Shown piece after piece: positions 12,163-23,866 of a DNA stretch of 64,000 bases (positions within the stretch are counted from its first letter, which is position 1; the number at the start of each line of letters is the position of its first letter). Under the pieces are notes generated by a model, which was given only the letters and a program-made list of their open reading frames with translations, did not search any database and was not told the origin of the DNA. Position numbers and translations under genes: made by a program. This stretch comes from Coniochaeta sp. PMI_546 (taxonomy: Eukaryota > Ascomycota > Sordariomycetes > Coniochaetales > Coniochaetaceae), in contig MU271144.1 of assembly GCA_021432605.1 (NCBI GenBank), positions 2,228,606 through 2,292,605 of the forward strand. The letters run 5' to 3'.

Positions 12163-13002
12163 TAGCTGCTTCAGTTCCAATATACCTATGCTTTATCGTC
12201 TCACTTAAACATGACCTATTGCGTCCCAGATCGTGAAGCTCCCGCTCCTACTGGCTTGATCGTACTTTCACCCTTCAATAATTGCATGAGAGAACTGTGT
12301 CGCTCCACCTACCCCAACATAACATATCTTCACCTTGCCTCCAAGGGGCTCAAGCGTTTTCACCACCAGTTCTATCGCAAACACCCCGCATTCATCTCCA
12401 TGACTTCTCCATCTCACTTCGACAGTTCATGCACCGTAAACTTGGTTCAGCACATATCAGAACCGCACGGATCCGGGCGTTTCGAAACCCTCAGGCAGGG
12501 GGAAAATAAGCTTTGCCAATCCTGCAAGGAACGCGGAGTGGCGTTATTGGCTGCCGAGCAATCCTCTCACCTTGGGATCGACTCCCGACCCTCGTCCGCA
12601 CGGACAACATTCGTGGCATTGACCTTTCTGATGTAGATCGCTGATGAGATGAACAGTGCTCACCCCCAGAACTCTGCTCATGAACATACAGGTGCCGAGA
12701 CAGGAACTGGCAAGGGCTGAGAGGCACGAGGTCGAGAGTTGATAATGATGATGCTCGCGGTGTGGAGTGCGGAGGCTGGGATGCGTTCGGTCCTCGTCTC
12801 TCGTGGGAAGGCACTCTCGTCTATAAGATGGCAGTCTATTCTCATGTAAAATTCATGTCATTCTTCTACTTGGCTTTCACGCAATATCCAGTCGAAGGCT
12901 CTTTGAATCACAGAACAAAGCCAGTCCCTAGAATTCAACAAGCCAAACCGGTTCCATTTACAACCGCAACCATCACAAAAAGCCTCTACCAAAATCAACA
13001 CC
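12163..13002. other. intergenic, no gene seen
   Basis: About 840 bases hold the 3' flank of the aldehyde dehydrogenase and the leader of a small repeat protein. Short open frames on both strands show no domain. Confidence 0.45.
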
Positions 13003-13419
13003 ATGGCCCAAATCTTCTCCCGCTACCTCCTCTTCCCATCCTCCACCCCTTCCCCATCCTCCCCGATGTGGGATCGTCCTTCTATCGGCACCCCGATCTT
13101 CGTGGAGGCCCACGCCTCTCCGTCGCAGATGTGGTCCCGCCCGAGCACCGGCTACCCCATCTACGAGGAAGCGGTGCCGAGCCCCTCCCCAATGTGGCAC
13201 CGGCCCGGCGCCGCGCCGGTGCCCATATGTCCCTGCTGCATGGCCTCTGACCAGACGACGGCCGTGGACGGCAGCAGGCCCGGCAGCAGCGACACGGTCG
13301 GCAGCGTGGACTCTCAGGCTAGACGACCGAGCCTGCGAAGCGTGCCGAGCGGTCTGGGGCTGAGGCTTAAGAAGAGCTTCCGCAGTTTGAGGAGTAAGGC
13401 GAGTCGGACGGCCTTTTGA
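13003..13419 (+). CDS. small Pro/Ser-rich protein with three internal repeats
   Basis: Single-exon frame of 138 residues. The first half consists of three imperfect units of about 21 residues, each with the core S-P-x-x-MW-x-RP followed by PI: PMWDRPSIGTPI, QMWSRPSTGYPI and PMWHRPGAAPVPI. After a short CPCC segment the C-terminus is Ser/Arg-rich (LRLKKSFRSLRSKASRTAF) and strongly basic. No signal peptide or membrane segment is evident. The repeat conservation at protein level and the ACC-rich leader with CAACACC just before the ATG support a real gene. No family was recognised. The basic tail could bind membranes or nucleic acid, which is only a guess. Confidence 0.6.
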   Translation: MAQIFSRYLLFPSSTPSPSSPMWDRPSIGTPIFVEAHASPSQMWSRPSTGYPIYEEAVPSPSPMWHRPGAAPVPICPCCMASDQTTAVDGSRPGSSDTVGSVDSQARRPSLRSVPSGLGLRLKKSFRSLRSKASRTAF

Positions 13420-14064
13420 GAATGGAAGGAGAAGAGGAGGGCACGCTATTCGATTCTTACTTGCTTGGGGCGCCGGGATGGTCCCGGTAAGCTTACTGTT
13501 CTCCGATCTCTCACTTTCGCTTAACGACATGTATGATGAGTCTGGACGATCATTATGATTTCCTTTGTCGGAGGAGAATGGGCGATGAAATGATCGGCAG
13601 GTACTTGCAGGGCGAGATGGGGAATGGACAGCTCACCTGCATGTTTCACGACACTGCAAGGTAAAGACGGTCTGTGTGGCCATGGATTTTGGGCATGGGA
13701 TGGAGGTCTGTTCTTGGCCCAATGCGGCATCGATTTTCCTAGCGTAGCAGTTGGATATATACCCCAGCGAAATACCAATGGTTGTCTCCTTTTTACTTCA
13801 CAGAACAAGCCCCGCTATCAACGCAAGCATGACTGTGCTGAACGAGACAGCAAACATGTGAGCAGCGTCTCTGACCACTGCGGCCATCACGGCAATGCAT
13901 GTCCATACCCTGGTACGCATGATTCCGAGGCCAGAGAGCCTCTTCTTATCCCTGCGGACTCACGAAGCTCTCAACTGCTCTCCGCGAAGGACGGTCCTCC
14001 AAGATCCTGACTTCATGTCACTTTTAATCCCACACTATTATTCAGCCCAACACACAACAACACC
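13420..14064. other. convergent intergenic region
   Basis: About 645 bases separate the small repeat protein from the 3' end of the Prp22 gene. Open frames here are antisense or lack domains. It should contain both polyadenylation regions. Confidence 0.4.
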
Positions 14065-17000
14065 TCAACCCCAAGTCCCGCCACCTCCACCAGACCGCCC
14101 AACCCTGCGCTGCGCACTGAGTCTCCAGTCATCCTCGCCCTGGAACTTGTTATACAGCGGCACAATCCTCTCCTGCGCCTTGCGCTTGCTCAGCTTGTCC
14201 GTCGGCGCGACCTTGAAGAACGTCGGCGCCGCCTCGACCAGCCACTTGGGCTCGATGGCCGTCGTGCAGTGCATGTACTCCTTGGTCGTCAGCACCAGCG
14301 TGTGGTAGATGACCCACTCGGCCTGCTTCCCGAACAGCGCCGAGCTCGGGTGCAGGTACACGGGCGTCTGCTCGATCAGCGTCTTGTAGCCCTCCTGCGG
14401 GTCCTTGCGCGCGCTGTTGCGGAAGAAGCCGCTGCAGAGCGCCTGCCGCACCTTCTGCGTGTTCTTGCCGCAGCTGACGACCGGGTGCCGGTACCGCTCC
14501 ATGATCTTGACCAGTTGGTCGCGGACGTCCTTTGCGCGCCGCATGGAGCGGGCTTGGATGAAGTTCTCGAAGCACCAGGGGCTGGAGTAGCCGCTTTGCT
14601 TCCAGGCGTTGTAGACGTTCAGGAGGGTCAGGTGGTCGCCGTGCGGGTCATGGAACTTGGCTTTCTTCTGGTCTGCTTGTGCCTGTTTTTCTTTTGGCCG
14701 GTAGAAGACTGTAGGCAGGTTGAGCATGGCGACGATACTGAGTATTTCGTCTGAGCAGCCCATGTCAACCGCTGCGATGAGCACCTTGGCCAGGGTAGGT
14801 TCCATGGGAAAGTCGGCCATTTTTCTCCCGAGACGGGTGAGCAGCCCTTCGTCGTCAAGTGCCGAAAGAGCGTACAACTCCTCCAAAGCCGTAAGCATAG
14901 TATTGACAGGCGGTGGGTCCATGAAGTCAAAGTGGAGGAGATCGTTGATGCCCATGGCCTTCAGCATGAGGATAGTATTTGACAGATTTTGTCTCTGAAT
15001 TTCAGGAATGGTGGTAGGAAGCATCTCGGATTGGAAGGCGGCCTCCGTATACAGGCGGAAACACTTTCCAGGCCCTGTCCGTCCGGCACGACCAGCTCTC
15101 TGATTTGCTTGCGCTTGCGAAATGGGTGTTACAACGAGAGAGTCCATGCCAAGCTTAGGATCGTAGGCGTTCTGCTTGACGAAACCGGGGTCAATGACAT
15201 AGTAGATGTGATCAATGGTGATAGATGTCTCTGCGATATTGGTCGCGATTACGACCTTGCGGCTCCCTGGTGGCGCTGGTTCGAAGATCCTACTCTGCAT
15301 TTCGCTGGGCAGAGCAGAGTAAACCGGAAGAATGATAAGCTCGGGCACATTGGGTCCTAACGCTTTCATCCGCTCGTATAAGATCTCGCATGCTGTATCG
15401 ATTTCTTCTTGACCTGTCAAGAACAGGAGGATGTCGCCCATCGGCTCGCTCAGGTGGATTTGCATGACTGTCATTAGAGCGGCGTCGAGGTAGTCAGACT
15501 CCGGCTCCCGGGAGTAGAGGATTTCCACAGGGAACGTCCGACCGGGGATGGTAAATATAGGGCATTCGTTGAAGTAGCTGGAGAACTTGTCGGCATCCAA
15601 GGTAGCAGATGTGACAATAACCTTGAGGTCGGTGCGGCGTTTCAGCGTCTTCTTCAAGAGCGCAAAGAGGACATCCGTAGCAATCGTTCTCTCGTGGGCT
15701 TCGTCAAGCATGATGACGGAGTACCGTTTGAGATCGGGATCCATTAGAATTTCACGTTGGAGCATACCGTCTGTCATGTACTTGATCTTTGTTGCCGGAC
15801 TTGTGCAGTCCTCGAAACGAATCGTATAGCCAACCTCTTGGCCAAGTTGGCAGCCGACTTCCTCGGCAACACGCTTGGCGACTGACATGGCAGCGACACG
15901 ACGAGGCTGGGTACACCCTATTATGCCGTTGTTTGTAAAGCCTGCCTCAGCCAGATACTGTGTAAGTTGTGTCGTCTTTCCCGAACCAGTCTCTCCTACC
16001 ACAATCAAGATTTGATTCTCTCTTACAGCTTGGATGAGCTGATTTCTGAATGCGAAGACGGGCAGCGACTCTCTCTGTTGCTTGATCGTCATGTCTGTCC
16101 GTTTGCCGAAAGATTGATCCTTGGACTGAATGACTTTCTTCCATTCTGGCACAGCTTCGTTTTTGGCTTGGGTATGCGCGTTCCGCAGGTCGCTCGCAAA
16201 CTTCCGCTGCTCCGGATTCGCCATGGGATCCTGCCACTGCTTGGTGAGATCGACCTTGGTTTCTTCTTTTTCTCCGTCTGCCTCTGCCTGTCTCATCTCC
16301 TTTCTTTCCTTTGCCAGGTTGGTTCCAGCCATAGCAGCACGGTTGAGAGACCCATCAGGAGCTTTGACGACTCTGATAGGCGATAATTCAAGAGACTGTT
16401 TTGTCTGACCAGCGAGGAAGGGCGGCTCTTCTTCTCGCACTTCAATGTCCACATCCTCTTCCAGATCCATGCGGCCTTCTCCATTGAGTGTCGAGTGGTA
16501 CTCTTCCTCCAGATCCGGGTAATCTGACGCCTTGGCAACTCCAGAAGCAATGAGTTGAAGAATCTCCCATCTTTCAGGGGAGGTCATCCTCTTCTTTCTC
16601 GGCGGATTCCTGGCAGCGCTAGGTGGAGGCATCGCTATGCTGCTGTCCACTGGTAGGAGCTCATCGTCCCTCCGCCCCATTCCTCGGCCGCCTATTGCTT
16701 CCATATTTGCGCCGGACTGTATCCTCGCTTGTGGAGCAAGGTCAAGACCAGTTTCCTGGTCCACCTCCTTCATAGAGAGCCCTATCCTGTTGTTTTCGAT
16801 CTTGACAACCTTGACCTTGACAGTCTGTCCCTTGGTCAACAGATCCTCAGGGTGACTGACGCGCTGGCCCTCCACCAGCTGCGACACATGGACCAGCCCA
16901 TCAACCTTTCCCTTGATCCCGTGGAGATTGACAAAGGCGCCGAAGTCCTTGAGCCCAGTGACGTGGCCCTCGTACACCTTGTAAAGGATTGGTTCATCAT

Positions 17001-17652
17001 CCAGCTCCCGCTCGGGCGGCCGGCGAAAGGCGTCATCGTCGTCTCGATCCCGGTATCTCCTCGACTTATGACCGTCGCGTGAGCTATAGTTGTCTTCCTC
17101 GTCGTACCGGGCGGCCTTTCGGCGGCCTCTTGACCTCGACCTTGACCTTGACCTATGTTTGCGGCTTCGATCTCTGCGTCCCTCATCGTCTGGGCTCCGG
17201 CTTCGTTTCCGCGACTCTTTCGGCCTCCCATTTCTCGCCTTGCCTTCCAGATTCTCCAACATCGCCAGGGTATCATCGATTGCATCTGTTTCCTTCTCCT
17301 CATATTCGATTTGTTTGTCCGGTAGGGCAAGGCCGCGAAACACGCGCTCCTTCTCCTCTGTAGTCCGGCCGTGGTGATCATCATCTTCATGATGTGCTCC
17401 GTTCTGTGTCTGACCCTTGAATCTGGGGTGCATCGTCCGAACCAGACGATCTATGCTCTCGACCAAACTGGGCGGAAAGTCGGCGCCCACGGCGGCCAGT
17501 TTGTTTTTGAATTCGTCGAACGAACCGCATTCTAATCGTTGGGCGATAACGAATTCGGCGAGTGTCTTTTCGCTGATTCCTAGATGGTTCTGCAACTCTG
17601 ACGTGACTTTCGACACGAGAGAGAGCAGTTCTAGCGACTCCAGGTCATCCAT
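14065..17652 (-). CDS. prp22: DEAH-box splicing helicase Prp22 (DHX8 family)
   Basis: Single-exon gene for 1195 residues. Prp22 uses ATP to release spliced mRNA from the spliceosome in the nucleus and proofreads exon ligation. Order of parts: an N-terminal helical domain, an RS-like region (about 140-200), an S1 RNA-binding domain (about 222-295, starting [18 protein letters not shown]), then the DEAH helicase core from about residue 535. Motif I is GETGSGKTT, motif II DEAHER, motif III TSAT and motif [14 protein letters not shown]2 and OB-fold regions follow to the end. The S1 domain separates it from Prp2 and Prp16. The absence of introns over 3.6 kb is notable in an intron-rich neighbourhood but not unusual for fungal helicases. 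The start is the first ATG, preceding [15 protein letters not shown], which fits the family N-terminus. Confidence 0.97.
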   Translation of the reverse strand: MDDLESLELLSLVSKVTSELQNHLGISEKTLAEFVIAQRLECGSFDEFKNKLAAVGADFPPSLVESIDRLVRTMHPRFKGQTQNGAHHEDDDHHGRTTEEKERVFRGLALPDKQIEYEEKETDAIDDTLAMLENLEGKARNGRPKESRKRSRSPDDEGRRDRSRKHRSRSRSRSRGRRKAARYDEEDNYSSRDGHKSRRYRDRDDDDAFRRPPERELDDEPILYKVYEGHVTGLKDFGAFVNLHGIKGKVDGLVHVSQLVEGQRVSHPEDLLTKGQTVKVKVVKIENNRIGLSMKEVDQETGLDLAPQARIQSGANMEAIGGRGMGRRDDELLPVDSSIAMPPPSAARNPPRKKRMTSPERWEILQLIASGVAKASDYPDLEEEYHSTLNGEGRMDLEEDVDIEVREEEPPFLAGQTKQSLELSPIRVVKAPDGSLNRAAMAGTNLAKERKEMRQAEADGEKEETKVDLTKQWQDPMANPEQRKFASDLRNAHTQAKNEAVPEWKKVIQSKDQSFGKRTDMTIKQQRESLPVFAFRNQLIQAVRENQILIVVGETGSGKTTQLTQYLAEAGFTNNGIIGCTQPRRVAAMSVAKRVAEEVGCQLGQEVGYTIRFEDCTSPATKIKYMTDGMLQREILMDPDLKRYSVIMLDEAHERTIATDVLFALLKKTLKRRTDLKVIVTSATLDADKFSSYFNECPIFTIPGRTFPVEILYSREPESDYLDAALMTVMQIHLSEPMGDILLFLTGQEEIDTACEILYERMKALGPNVPELIILPVYSALPSEMQSRIFEPAPPGSRKVVIATNIAETSITIDHIYYVIDPGFVKQNAYDPKLGMDSLVVTPISQAQANQRAGRAGRTGPGKCFRLYTEAAFQSEMLPTTIPEIQRQNLSNTILMLKAMGINDLLHFDFMDPPPVNTMLTALEELYALSALDDEGLLTRLGRKMADFPMEPTLAKVLIAAVDMGCSDEILSIVAMLNLPTVFYRPKEKQAQADQKKAKFHDPHGDHLTLLNVYNAWKQSGYSSPWCFENFIQARSMRRAKDVRDQLVKIMERYRHPVVSCGKNTQKVRQALCSGFFRNSARKDPQEGYKTLIEQTPVYLHPSSALFGKQAEWVIYHTLVLTTKEYMHCTTAIEPKWLVEAAPTFFKVAPTDKLSKRKAQERIVPLYNKFQGEDDWRLSAQRRVGRSGGGGGTWG

Positions 17653-18120
17653 GGCTGCGGTTCGTGTTGAGCAGGAAGAAAATGGCGAGGACTAAGTTTG
17701 TGATGGCGAGAAACCGCAAGGCTGATCCAGTCCAGGATAACGCCTTTGCCTCCAAAAAGTTTCCAGATCCAACCATGGACCGACTGGCCGACAGCGATCA
17801 TTGCTGCCAGCTGACATGCAGCTGGCAGCCCGACAACCGATGTTCAGCCGCTCTGCATCTGTCGGCAATTCTGATTCGCCGCCTAGCATCGAGTCACTGA
17901 CGCAGGGACCAGCTCAGACAGGTGTGGATTACGCAAGCTCTCCCTTCCAGCTCCGCCACCCCCGGCGAGTTTGCCTTGCGGCGTGATCGATCAGTTGCAT
18001 CACTGCGGGTCACTCCACCATCCTCAAGACCAAACCTCAAGTACTGTCCTCGATCCTCACTTCAATCTCATCCTACAACCGACGCTCGCTTCTTGACGAA
18101 CAATCCTAAAATTTTAACGA
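17653..18120. promoter_or_regulatory. divergent promoter region of Prp22 and Pmp3 genes
   Basis: A 468-base divergent region between two start codons. It holds an inverted sequence, CAGCTGACATGCAGCTG, near 17808-17824. No classical TATA box is seen on the Prp22 side. Confidence 0.5.
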
Positions 18121-18733
18121 ATGCCCGTGGTTGTTATGTGTTCCGCAGACATCTTCCTCGGCCTTCTGGCCATTCTATTCCCCCCCTTGCCAGGTACGAG
18201 AACCCTCTTGACTGCCCCGCACTCAGTATCGTGGAGTCGTGGACTAACACCGTGATTCATCAAGTATGGGTTAAACGGGGTCTCTGCTCAGCAGACAGTC
18301 TCATCAACATCCTGCTCTGCTGTCTAGGACTCGTACGTCTACCATCTCCCCTCTATTCTATCGCCTAGGTGCTAACTCACACTCCTCTTCAAAGATCCCG
18401 GGCCTCATCCACGCCTGGTACATAATCGCCAAGTACCCCGAACCAGGCTACGACTACGAGCCCCTCGAGCAAGACGCTGAAGGCCGCGTCTACGTGATCG
18501 TCCGCGAGGGCCGGGTGCAACGACCGCCGCAGCAGCATGCGCAAGGCCAACAACCCAAGCCGAACAACAAGCCCGGCCAGCCCAACGCAAACATGAGCTA
18601 CGGCACCAACGGTGCGCCTTCGGCGCCCGCGCCGCAGCAGAACGCGGGTGAGGGCAGCAGCGACGGCCACGCGCCGCCGCCGAGCTACGCCCAGGTCGTC
18701 GCTGGCGATCACAAGGTCCAGACTCAGGACTAG
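18121..18733 (+). CDS. pmp3: Pmp3/RCI2-type plasma membrane proteolipid with long C-terminal tail
   Basis: Three exons (18121-18193, 18265-18332, 18395-18733) encode 159 residues. The UPF0057/Pmp3 core has two hydrophobic segments: SADIFLGLLAILFPPLPVWV and INILLCCLGLIPGLIHAWY. It ends with the family signature WYIIAKYP. Pmp3 proteins are small plasma-membrane proteolipids affecting membrane potential and salt tolerance. Yeast Pmp3 is about 55 residues. This copy carries an extra hydrophilic tail of about 100 residues, rich in Pro, Gln, Asn and Gly, and ending with PPPSYAQV, a PPxY motif of the kind bound by WW-domain ubiquitin ligases. Similar long-tailed forms are known in filamentous fungi. 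Both introns have good donors and all joins restore family sequence. Confidence 0.9.
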
Positions 18734-19436
18734 GAATCCGCTTGTGGATGCCAGTGCGAGGCTTGTTTGAGGAGGCGGAAGCGGAGGGTTTCGTCGTGGA
18801 TCCCGTGGATGGGTGGCGCACCCTGGTGATGAGTTCTGGTTGGCATGGTGACTGGTGTGGTGACGTGGAATGGAATGTGTTTGATGTGTAATGTCCCGGG
18901 GCGTACTTTTTATTGGCGTTGGGAGGAGCTAGCTACTACATGCGCGATGGTTACCTTGAATCTCATCTTTTAGAACTCTCTCTTTTGATTCTCTTTGCCT
19001 GCACTTGCAAGATGGCTTGACATGAAATGTAAAGCCTAACAGGTTTATAATGAGGGCAGCTGAAATGTTGATGGCCTTGCTGCTCGCAGAGGACAACACT
19101 GGCATGTGGCAGACGCATCTCAGATGGATCCAAACAACTCAAAATACCCCAGCTACATCGCGAGATTGTGTCACCGAAGTGATTTTGGCAGTTCTTGACA
19201 GGGATGCCTTGATGTTTCTATCCAGCCGTGATGGGCTATCTAGGTCTCCTACCATTCCAAAGCGTTCTTTCGAAATGGGTATAATGTCATCCGTAACACA
19301 GGCTTTCTAATTTTCAACTCCAGGTTTTGCATCGCCAGAACATGCACCTACATCCCCATTCATGGGATGTCTCAAAGTCCCAAGTCTCATCGCTCAGTCA
19401 TGAACATGGGCCCGGAGATATCCCCGACGCTTCCGC
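18734..19436. other. convergent intergenic region
   Basis: About 700 bases between the 3' ends of the Pmp3 and Arb1 genes. Only short anonymous open frames are seen. Confidence 0.4.
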
Positions 19437-21216
19437 CTAGTCATCCAGATTGGCGTCAAGATTGGCGTCACATCCACCCTCGACACCAACATCCGGATCC
19501 TCAACGCTCGGGGCAGGCCTCTCGTTAGCGATAGGCTCCTTATATGTGACCATAAGCTCCTGCGGCAGAAAAGTGTAGTAGCGGGGACGAACGTCCGCGA
19601 AGGCCTTGATGAATTTGAAGTCGACGTTAAGCATGCAGACTATCAACTTCAACTTCATGCCCACGGTGATGTGCTTGAGCACCTCGCAATCGAGTACGAA
19701 TTCCTCCTCGTCACCAATGCCGGGAGCCGGACCACGAACAGAGCCCTTGTCGTAGCCGTCCTCAATCTCGATCGGCTTAAGTGTAAGTTTGCCGCAGGGC
19801 TTGACCGTTCCGGTCTCTCCCTGCGGGTTCTTCATGCCAAGATATAGGGCTGCCAGTTTCTCATCCGGCTCACAGATCTCGACGACTTCGAAACTCTGCC
19901 TGACCTCGTCCACAACTTCGATAGTTTTGGTCGGCCTGTCTCTCAGCTTCTTGAATAGAGAGGTATAGGCAGCGACACTGGCATAAAAGACACGCTCAGC
20001 GTGCTCGACTGGCATATTGTAGCGCTCAGAGGTGCTGCTATCGGGGTCAAAGACCTTGCGCTTGCCGTGGTCAAAGAGAGCCAAGCATGCAATGGCGAAA
20101 TCTCCCGGACCCTCCGAGATGACTTGGAAGGATCGAGTGATCTGGTCTACAGCCTCCTGGCAGATAGCCTTGGCATTCATGACATCGCCTGCATATTCGG
20201 GGCAGACATCGTGGTGCAAAATGTAGTTCAAAAAGTTCTCGACCACATCCACAGCCATTTTGATTATACCCAAGTCGGTACCAGCAAGTTTGAAGATTCG
20301 TTCAGAGCTAGTCAGTGTTAGTTCCAGCACAGCCTCCAGGATAGTGACAAGATTGGGAAATTGTGACTAACAAGTAACCGGCGACGATTCCGGCAAAGTC
20401 CACATCCCAATGCTCAGGCTCACTAGCGTTGTAGTAGCGACGGTTGGTACCACCTCTGTATATGACATCGCCGGCTGTCATGTCACGAATATCGTTGTTG
20501 CTTGCGCCTCCCGCATCGAGAGACTTCACACCCTGGAACATGCGGGGGGTAGTGTCGATACCTCCCAGAGCAAGATACTTGTCAAAGAGATTGTTGCGAG
20601 CGCTGTCCATACGACGGCGAGCGCGGTATCGCTGAATACACTCCTCAATGCGGCTGTGTTCGTTAGCTTGCCCTGGGTCATATGCATGGCAGTGTGGTAG
20701 CCACAAAACTCACTCGGCAAATGGTCGGTCACTGCCATCTTGGTCAGTTATCTGCACATTGGGGCTAAGGGCAGGAATTCTTACGCTGGGTAGATGTCAT
20801 TCCTCTCCTCCTCTACCTCCTGTGGGGTCATAGGAGGATCGCAGTAGTAGTCTGTTCACACATGGTCAGTTTCCTTACGAGAGGGAAGTCACTGTCGAAC
20901 ACTTACCTTCGAAGCCGGTCCCACGGTTTCTGGTCAGAGCAGTTGGGCCCCGCTGCAAGAAACCCTTCTTCTTCCTCTTCTTGGGCCGATCAGTACCCGT
21001 CTGAACGTGACCATCCGCAGTTCGTGTCTGCTGTTCAACTGCCATGGTGCTCTGATCCTGGCCAGACTCATTGTGCTTGATGTTAGACTCAGTCACGGTC
21101 TCGCTAAGGCATGGCTTAGCCTCTTCACCATTGCTAGTGGCGTTCGTCGTCTTGCGCAGCGCAGTGGACACTTCCTTATACCCAGTCGGGGTCAGTTGGT
21201 CAACACTTGGAGACAT
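19437..21216 (-). CDS. arb1: Arb1-like subunit of the Argonaute siRNA chaperone (ARC) complex
   Basis: Five exons (20907-21216, 20785-20851, 20714-20731, 20372-20653, 19437-20307) give 515 residues. Arb1 (Pfam Arb1 family) associates with Argonaute and Arb2 in fission yeast; the complex handles duplex siRNA and is needed for RNAi-directed heterochromatin. The N-terminus is disordered and ends in a lysine-rich patch (RPKKRKKKG). The conserved core begins with RGPTALTRNRGTGFE, YYCDPPMTPQEVEEERNDIYP, RIEECIQRYRARRR and LFDKYLALGGIDT. The long last exon carries the helical C-terminal domain. The third exon is only 18 nt; it is required to keep the frame, has a CTGAC branch point before its acceptor and supplies DRPFA. 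It overlaps no neighbour. Nuclear and cytoplasmic roles are both possible. Confidence 0.87.
20714..20731 (-). other. 18-nt microexon of the Arb1 gene
   Basis: Six-codon exon between two short introns. Earlier acceptors in the same intron lead to immediate stops, whereas this one keeps the frame and is preceded by AACTGAC, a fungal branch-point sequence, at a normal distance. The donor is GTGAGT. It encodes part of the junction between ERNDIYPA and IEECIQRYRARRR. Confidence 0.7.
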
Positions 21217-22635
21217 GCTGGAGAAGACGAAACCACTAGTGATTTGAAGCCAAGCGGTAAGCTAACTGCGCCCGATTTGCGGTGAGATGCCGGATCGAAC
21301 CACGGGTCATCTATTCCAATCTCTTTCAGGTCTTGGCAGCAAAGCTGTGAGCGCGCCGGTCGCCTGATTGTGGCCTAAAGACGTGATAGCTCGACGAGGC
21401 GAGGTGCTGCGGGGAATGCTCCAAGTAAGCTATGGTCTTCTAACCAATAAAGGTAGGAGGCGAAAATGTGAAAGGAGCGGGAAGAAGTGGCGATGAGGCG
21501 GAGTAGAGGAAGAGAAGAAGGCCCTTGAATTGCTCGAATATCAAGACCTTGAAGCGCGAGTGAAGTGAAGCGACCTTTTTAGCCCGGTCAAGCAGGAAGC
21601 AACTCGTAAGGAAGTAGCAATCTAGGGTAAGGTACCTTAGGTAGATAGATCAGGTAGATTACCTGATTGATGTCAGACGAATGATCAGGAAGGACTTACC
21701 GTGACCTACTGGCATGGCACCCAATGCAACTGCCATTTGCATTTTCTATCGATCGCGGGACACTAACCCAACCCGAGTTTGTAGCTTCATGTTTGCCCGT
21801 CCGCGGCCACCAAACTCACAGATCACCTAGGTAGTTTCTAGAACAAACAAGGCGTGAATCGGACAAGGGTGAATGATCAGTAACCATAGTAGATGAGGCT
21901 GAGTCCCAGCTCGACAACCGCCCTACCCTGTCCTCACAGTGCATATCATGCCAACAACCCATGACAGCATAATGGCGCATAACTGCATAGCGGCAAGTCT
22001 GATCCTTGTTTGATGGCAGATGGAAGGCAGGTAAGGTGGAAAACTATCTCCACCAAGCTCACAAGAACTAGAGATGAGGCAATGCCTCTCGGTTGCACGC
22101 ATGTGTACCCGCTGTCGATGCTGTTTGTATAGCATATGAAAGAAGCATGTCAAGCGCCGGCATACAGCACAGCGAAATGTGTGCATCAGCAAACATCCAC
22201 TAGGATCTCTGGGAGCCGCCGGAGTGAGTGAAGGGGTGGTCAACCGGCCGGTAGCCATGGGGGTTGCCCAGACACAGTAGCACGTACTGAAGCAACGACG
22301 ACCTCGCCCCAGGACAGACGGTTCCGGCTGTTCTTTGAACCAAGATAATCTCGTGATGACTCCATCTTGTGGCAGTTTTTGAGGTCGCACACAAGTCTAT
22401 GCTGTCCATACACTCTGCAACTCAAACGGGTTCAGTGATGGCCTCGGTGACACGGGGTTCCCACTGCTGCACAAGGACTCAACATGATGAGCTGCCAGTG
22501 TCTCTGGATCCGTACGGGCCCTCTTGATCATGGTTATAAGTGAGGCAAAAATGTACATGTGCAGAAGTGCACTACGGTCTGCTTGCCATTCTGTGACGAT
22601 ATGGCGCGTCTTGTTGCGCCCAAGAGATGCCATAT
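21217..22635. other. intergenic, Arb1 promoter side
   Basis: About 1.4 kb upstream of the Arb1 start. It contains GGTACCTTAGGTAGATAGATCAGGTAG-type low-complexity sequence near 21630-21660. No protein-like or RNA-like element was recognised. Confidence 0.4.
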
Positions 22636-22730
22636 GCAGATATGGTCGAGTGCCTTAAGGCAATGGTCTTAAGTTACACACTTTTATCACCATTATCGAG
22701 ACATTCGTGGGTTCGATTCCACTGTCTGCA
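22636..22730 (+). tRNA. tRNA-Leu(UAA)-like gene with a short intron, probably defective
   Basis: A near-complete type II tRNA. The acceptor stem GCAGATA pairs with TGTCTGC (one G-U), with A73. Box A reads TGGTCGAGTG and box B GTTCGATTC. The D stem GTC/GGC and the anticodon stem ATGGT/ACCAT fit. The loop gives anticodon TAA, followed by G37 and then a 14-nt insert at the canonical 37/38 intron site; the insert starts with TTA, complementary to the anticodon. A long variable arm is present and a TTTT terminator follows a few bases downstream. The T stem is one C short on its 3' side: GTGGG faces CCACT instead of CCCAC. This leaves two or three mismatches, so it may be a pseudogene or a sequencing error. 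Confidence 0.6.
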
Positions 22731-23866
22731 ATAGTTTTGACCTCCTGTTCTGTTGCTTCATACAGTCAGTGGAAGTAGGTTGAGAGTGTCAAGCAGATGG
22801 GGTTAGTGTTCTCTGTGTGTACTTAGTCATCACTACCTGTAGACAGCACGCGAGACGAAACCAGTCCTGTTTATCTTTTTGCCGAGTCAACCGGCAACAC
22901 GGGAACGCAGCGCGAGAATGGTCACAGATGAGTGAAAAAAGCATACGGCTGCTGAATGTTGTTGGCCGTCTGCTGCGGTCATGTTCAGGCGACATAGGGT
23001 TCGGTTGTGACAGCGACTGGTCGAGGCATACTGAAGCGCTGTGGCTGAGCTTCCCGAGTATTCCCTCGTTCAGGCCTCTGGAGCGTCGAGTAGGGCAAGA
23101 CAGCTGGCGAGGTTGACTGTGCACAAGTCTTCGCCACCCGCTAACGCCGCCACTTTGAGGGATAGTGATGCACGAATCCCGCTAACACAACCCTGGAACA
23201 AGAGGTACTTTAACCCCCTTGTCACTGTCTGTCAAAGCCACTGAGACGGTGTGTAACCCGGGCGAATAAAGCGACCTCTTTGCCTTGCTTCCTGCTGAGT
23301 GTTGGGGCTAGGATAGCGAATAGAAGGAAGCTCAGTCACTACAGATGTACCGTGCTCTCAATTATGTACTCAGATCACACACATTCACGAAGCACAGGTA
23401 CCGCCTGTTGTAACTCTGTAAGTTGCCTGCTAACGTTTATTGCCGCGCCTGCATTGAGGATCCGCTAAGCACCGCTTTGGCATATCCGCCTCCGACAAAC
23501 CTAAACTGGTCATTCGTTTCACTTCGCCTGGTGCAACCGCCATTCATCAACTTCTCTGCCGTGAGTGCCCAACTCGTCACCACTTTCGTACTCGCCCATA
23601 CAAAATTACACCTTCGCCCGCGGTCCTCCTGGCGCTTCCCTCTATTTCAACTTCGAGTTACCACCTCTGGCATCGACAGATTGATGTCTCTGCGGAGCTT
23701 GACCCTGGCATTGGGACCTGTCGACAACCTGCGCAACCTATGATCCGTCCTCGCTACATTTCTCTACCTCGAATTCTCCCCTCTCTGGATGCGCTCGCGA
23801 TCGCGTTTCTTCTCATCCTTTTCTCCTTCGCGCCAAAAAACTGTCGGATAAGACCCATCAACAAAT
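22731..23866. other. intergenic, kinase promoter side
   Basis: About 1.1 kb between the tRNA-like gene and the inositol kinase. The last 300 bases are CT-rich on the plus strand, as in fungal 5' leaders. No other feature was recognised. Confidence 0.4.
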
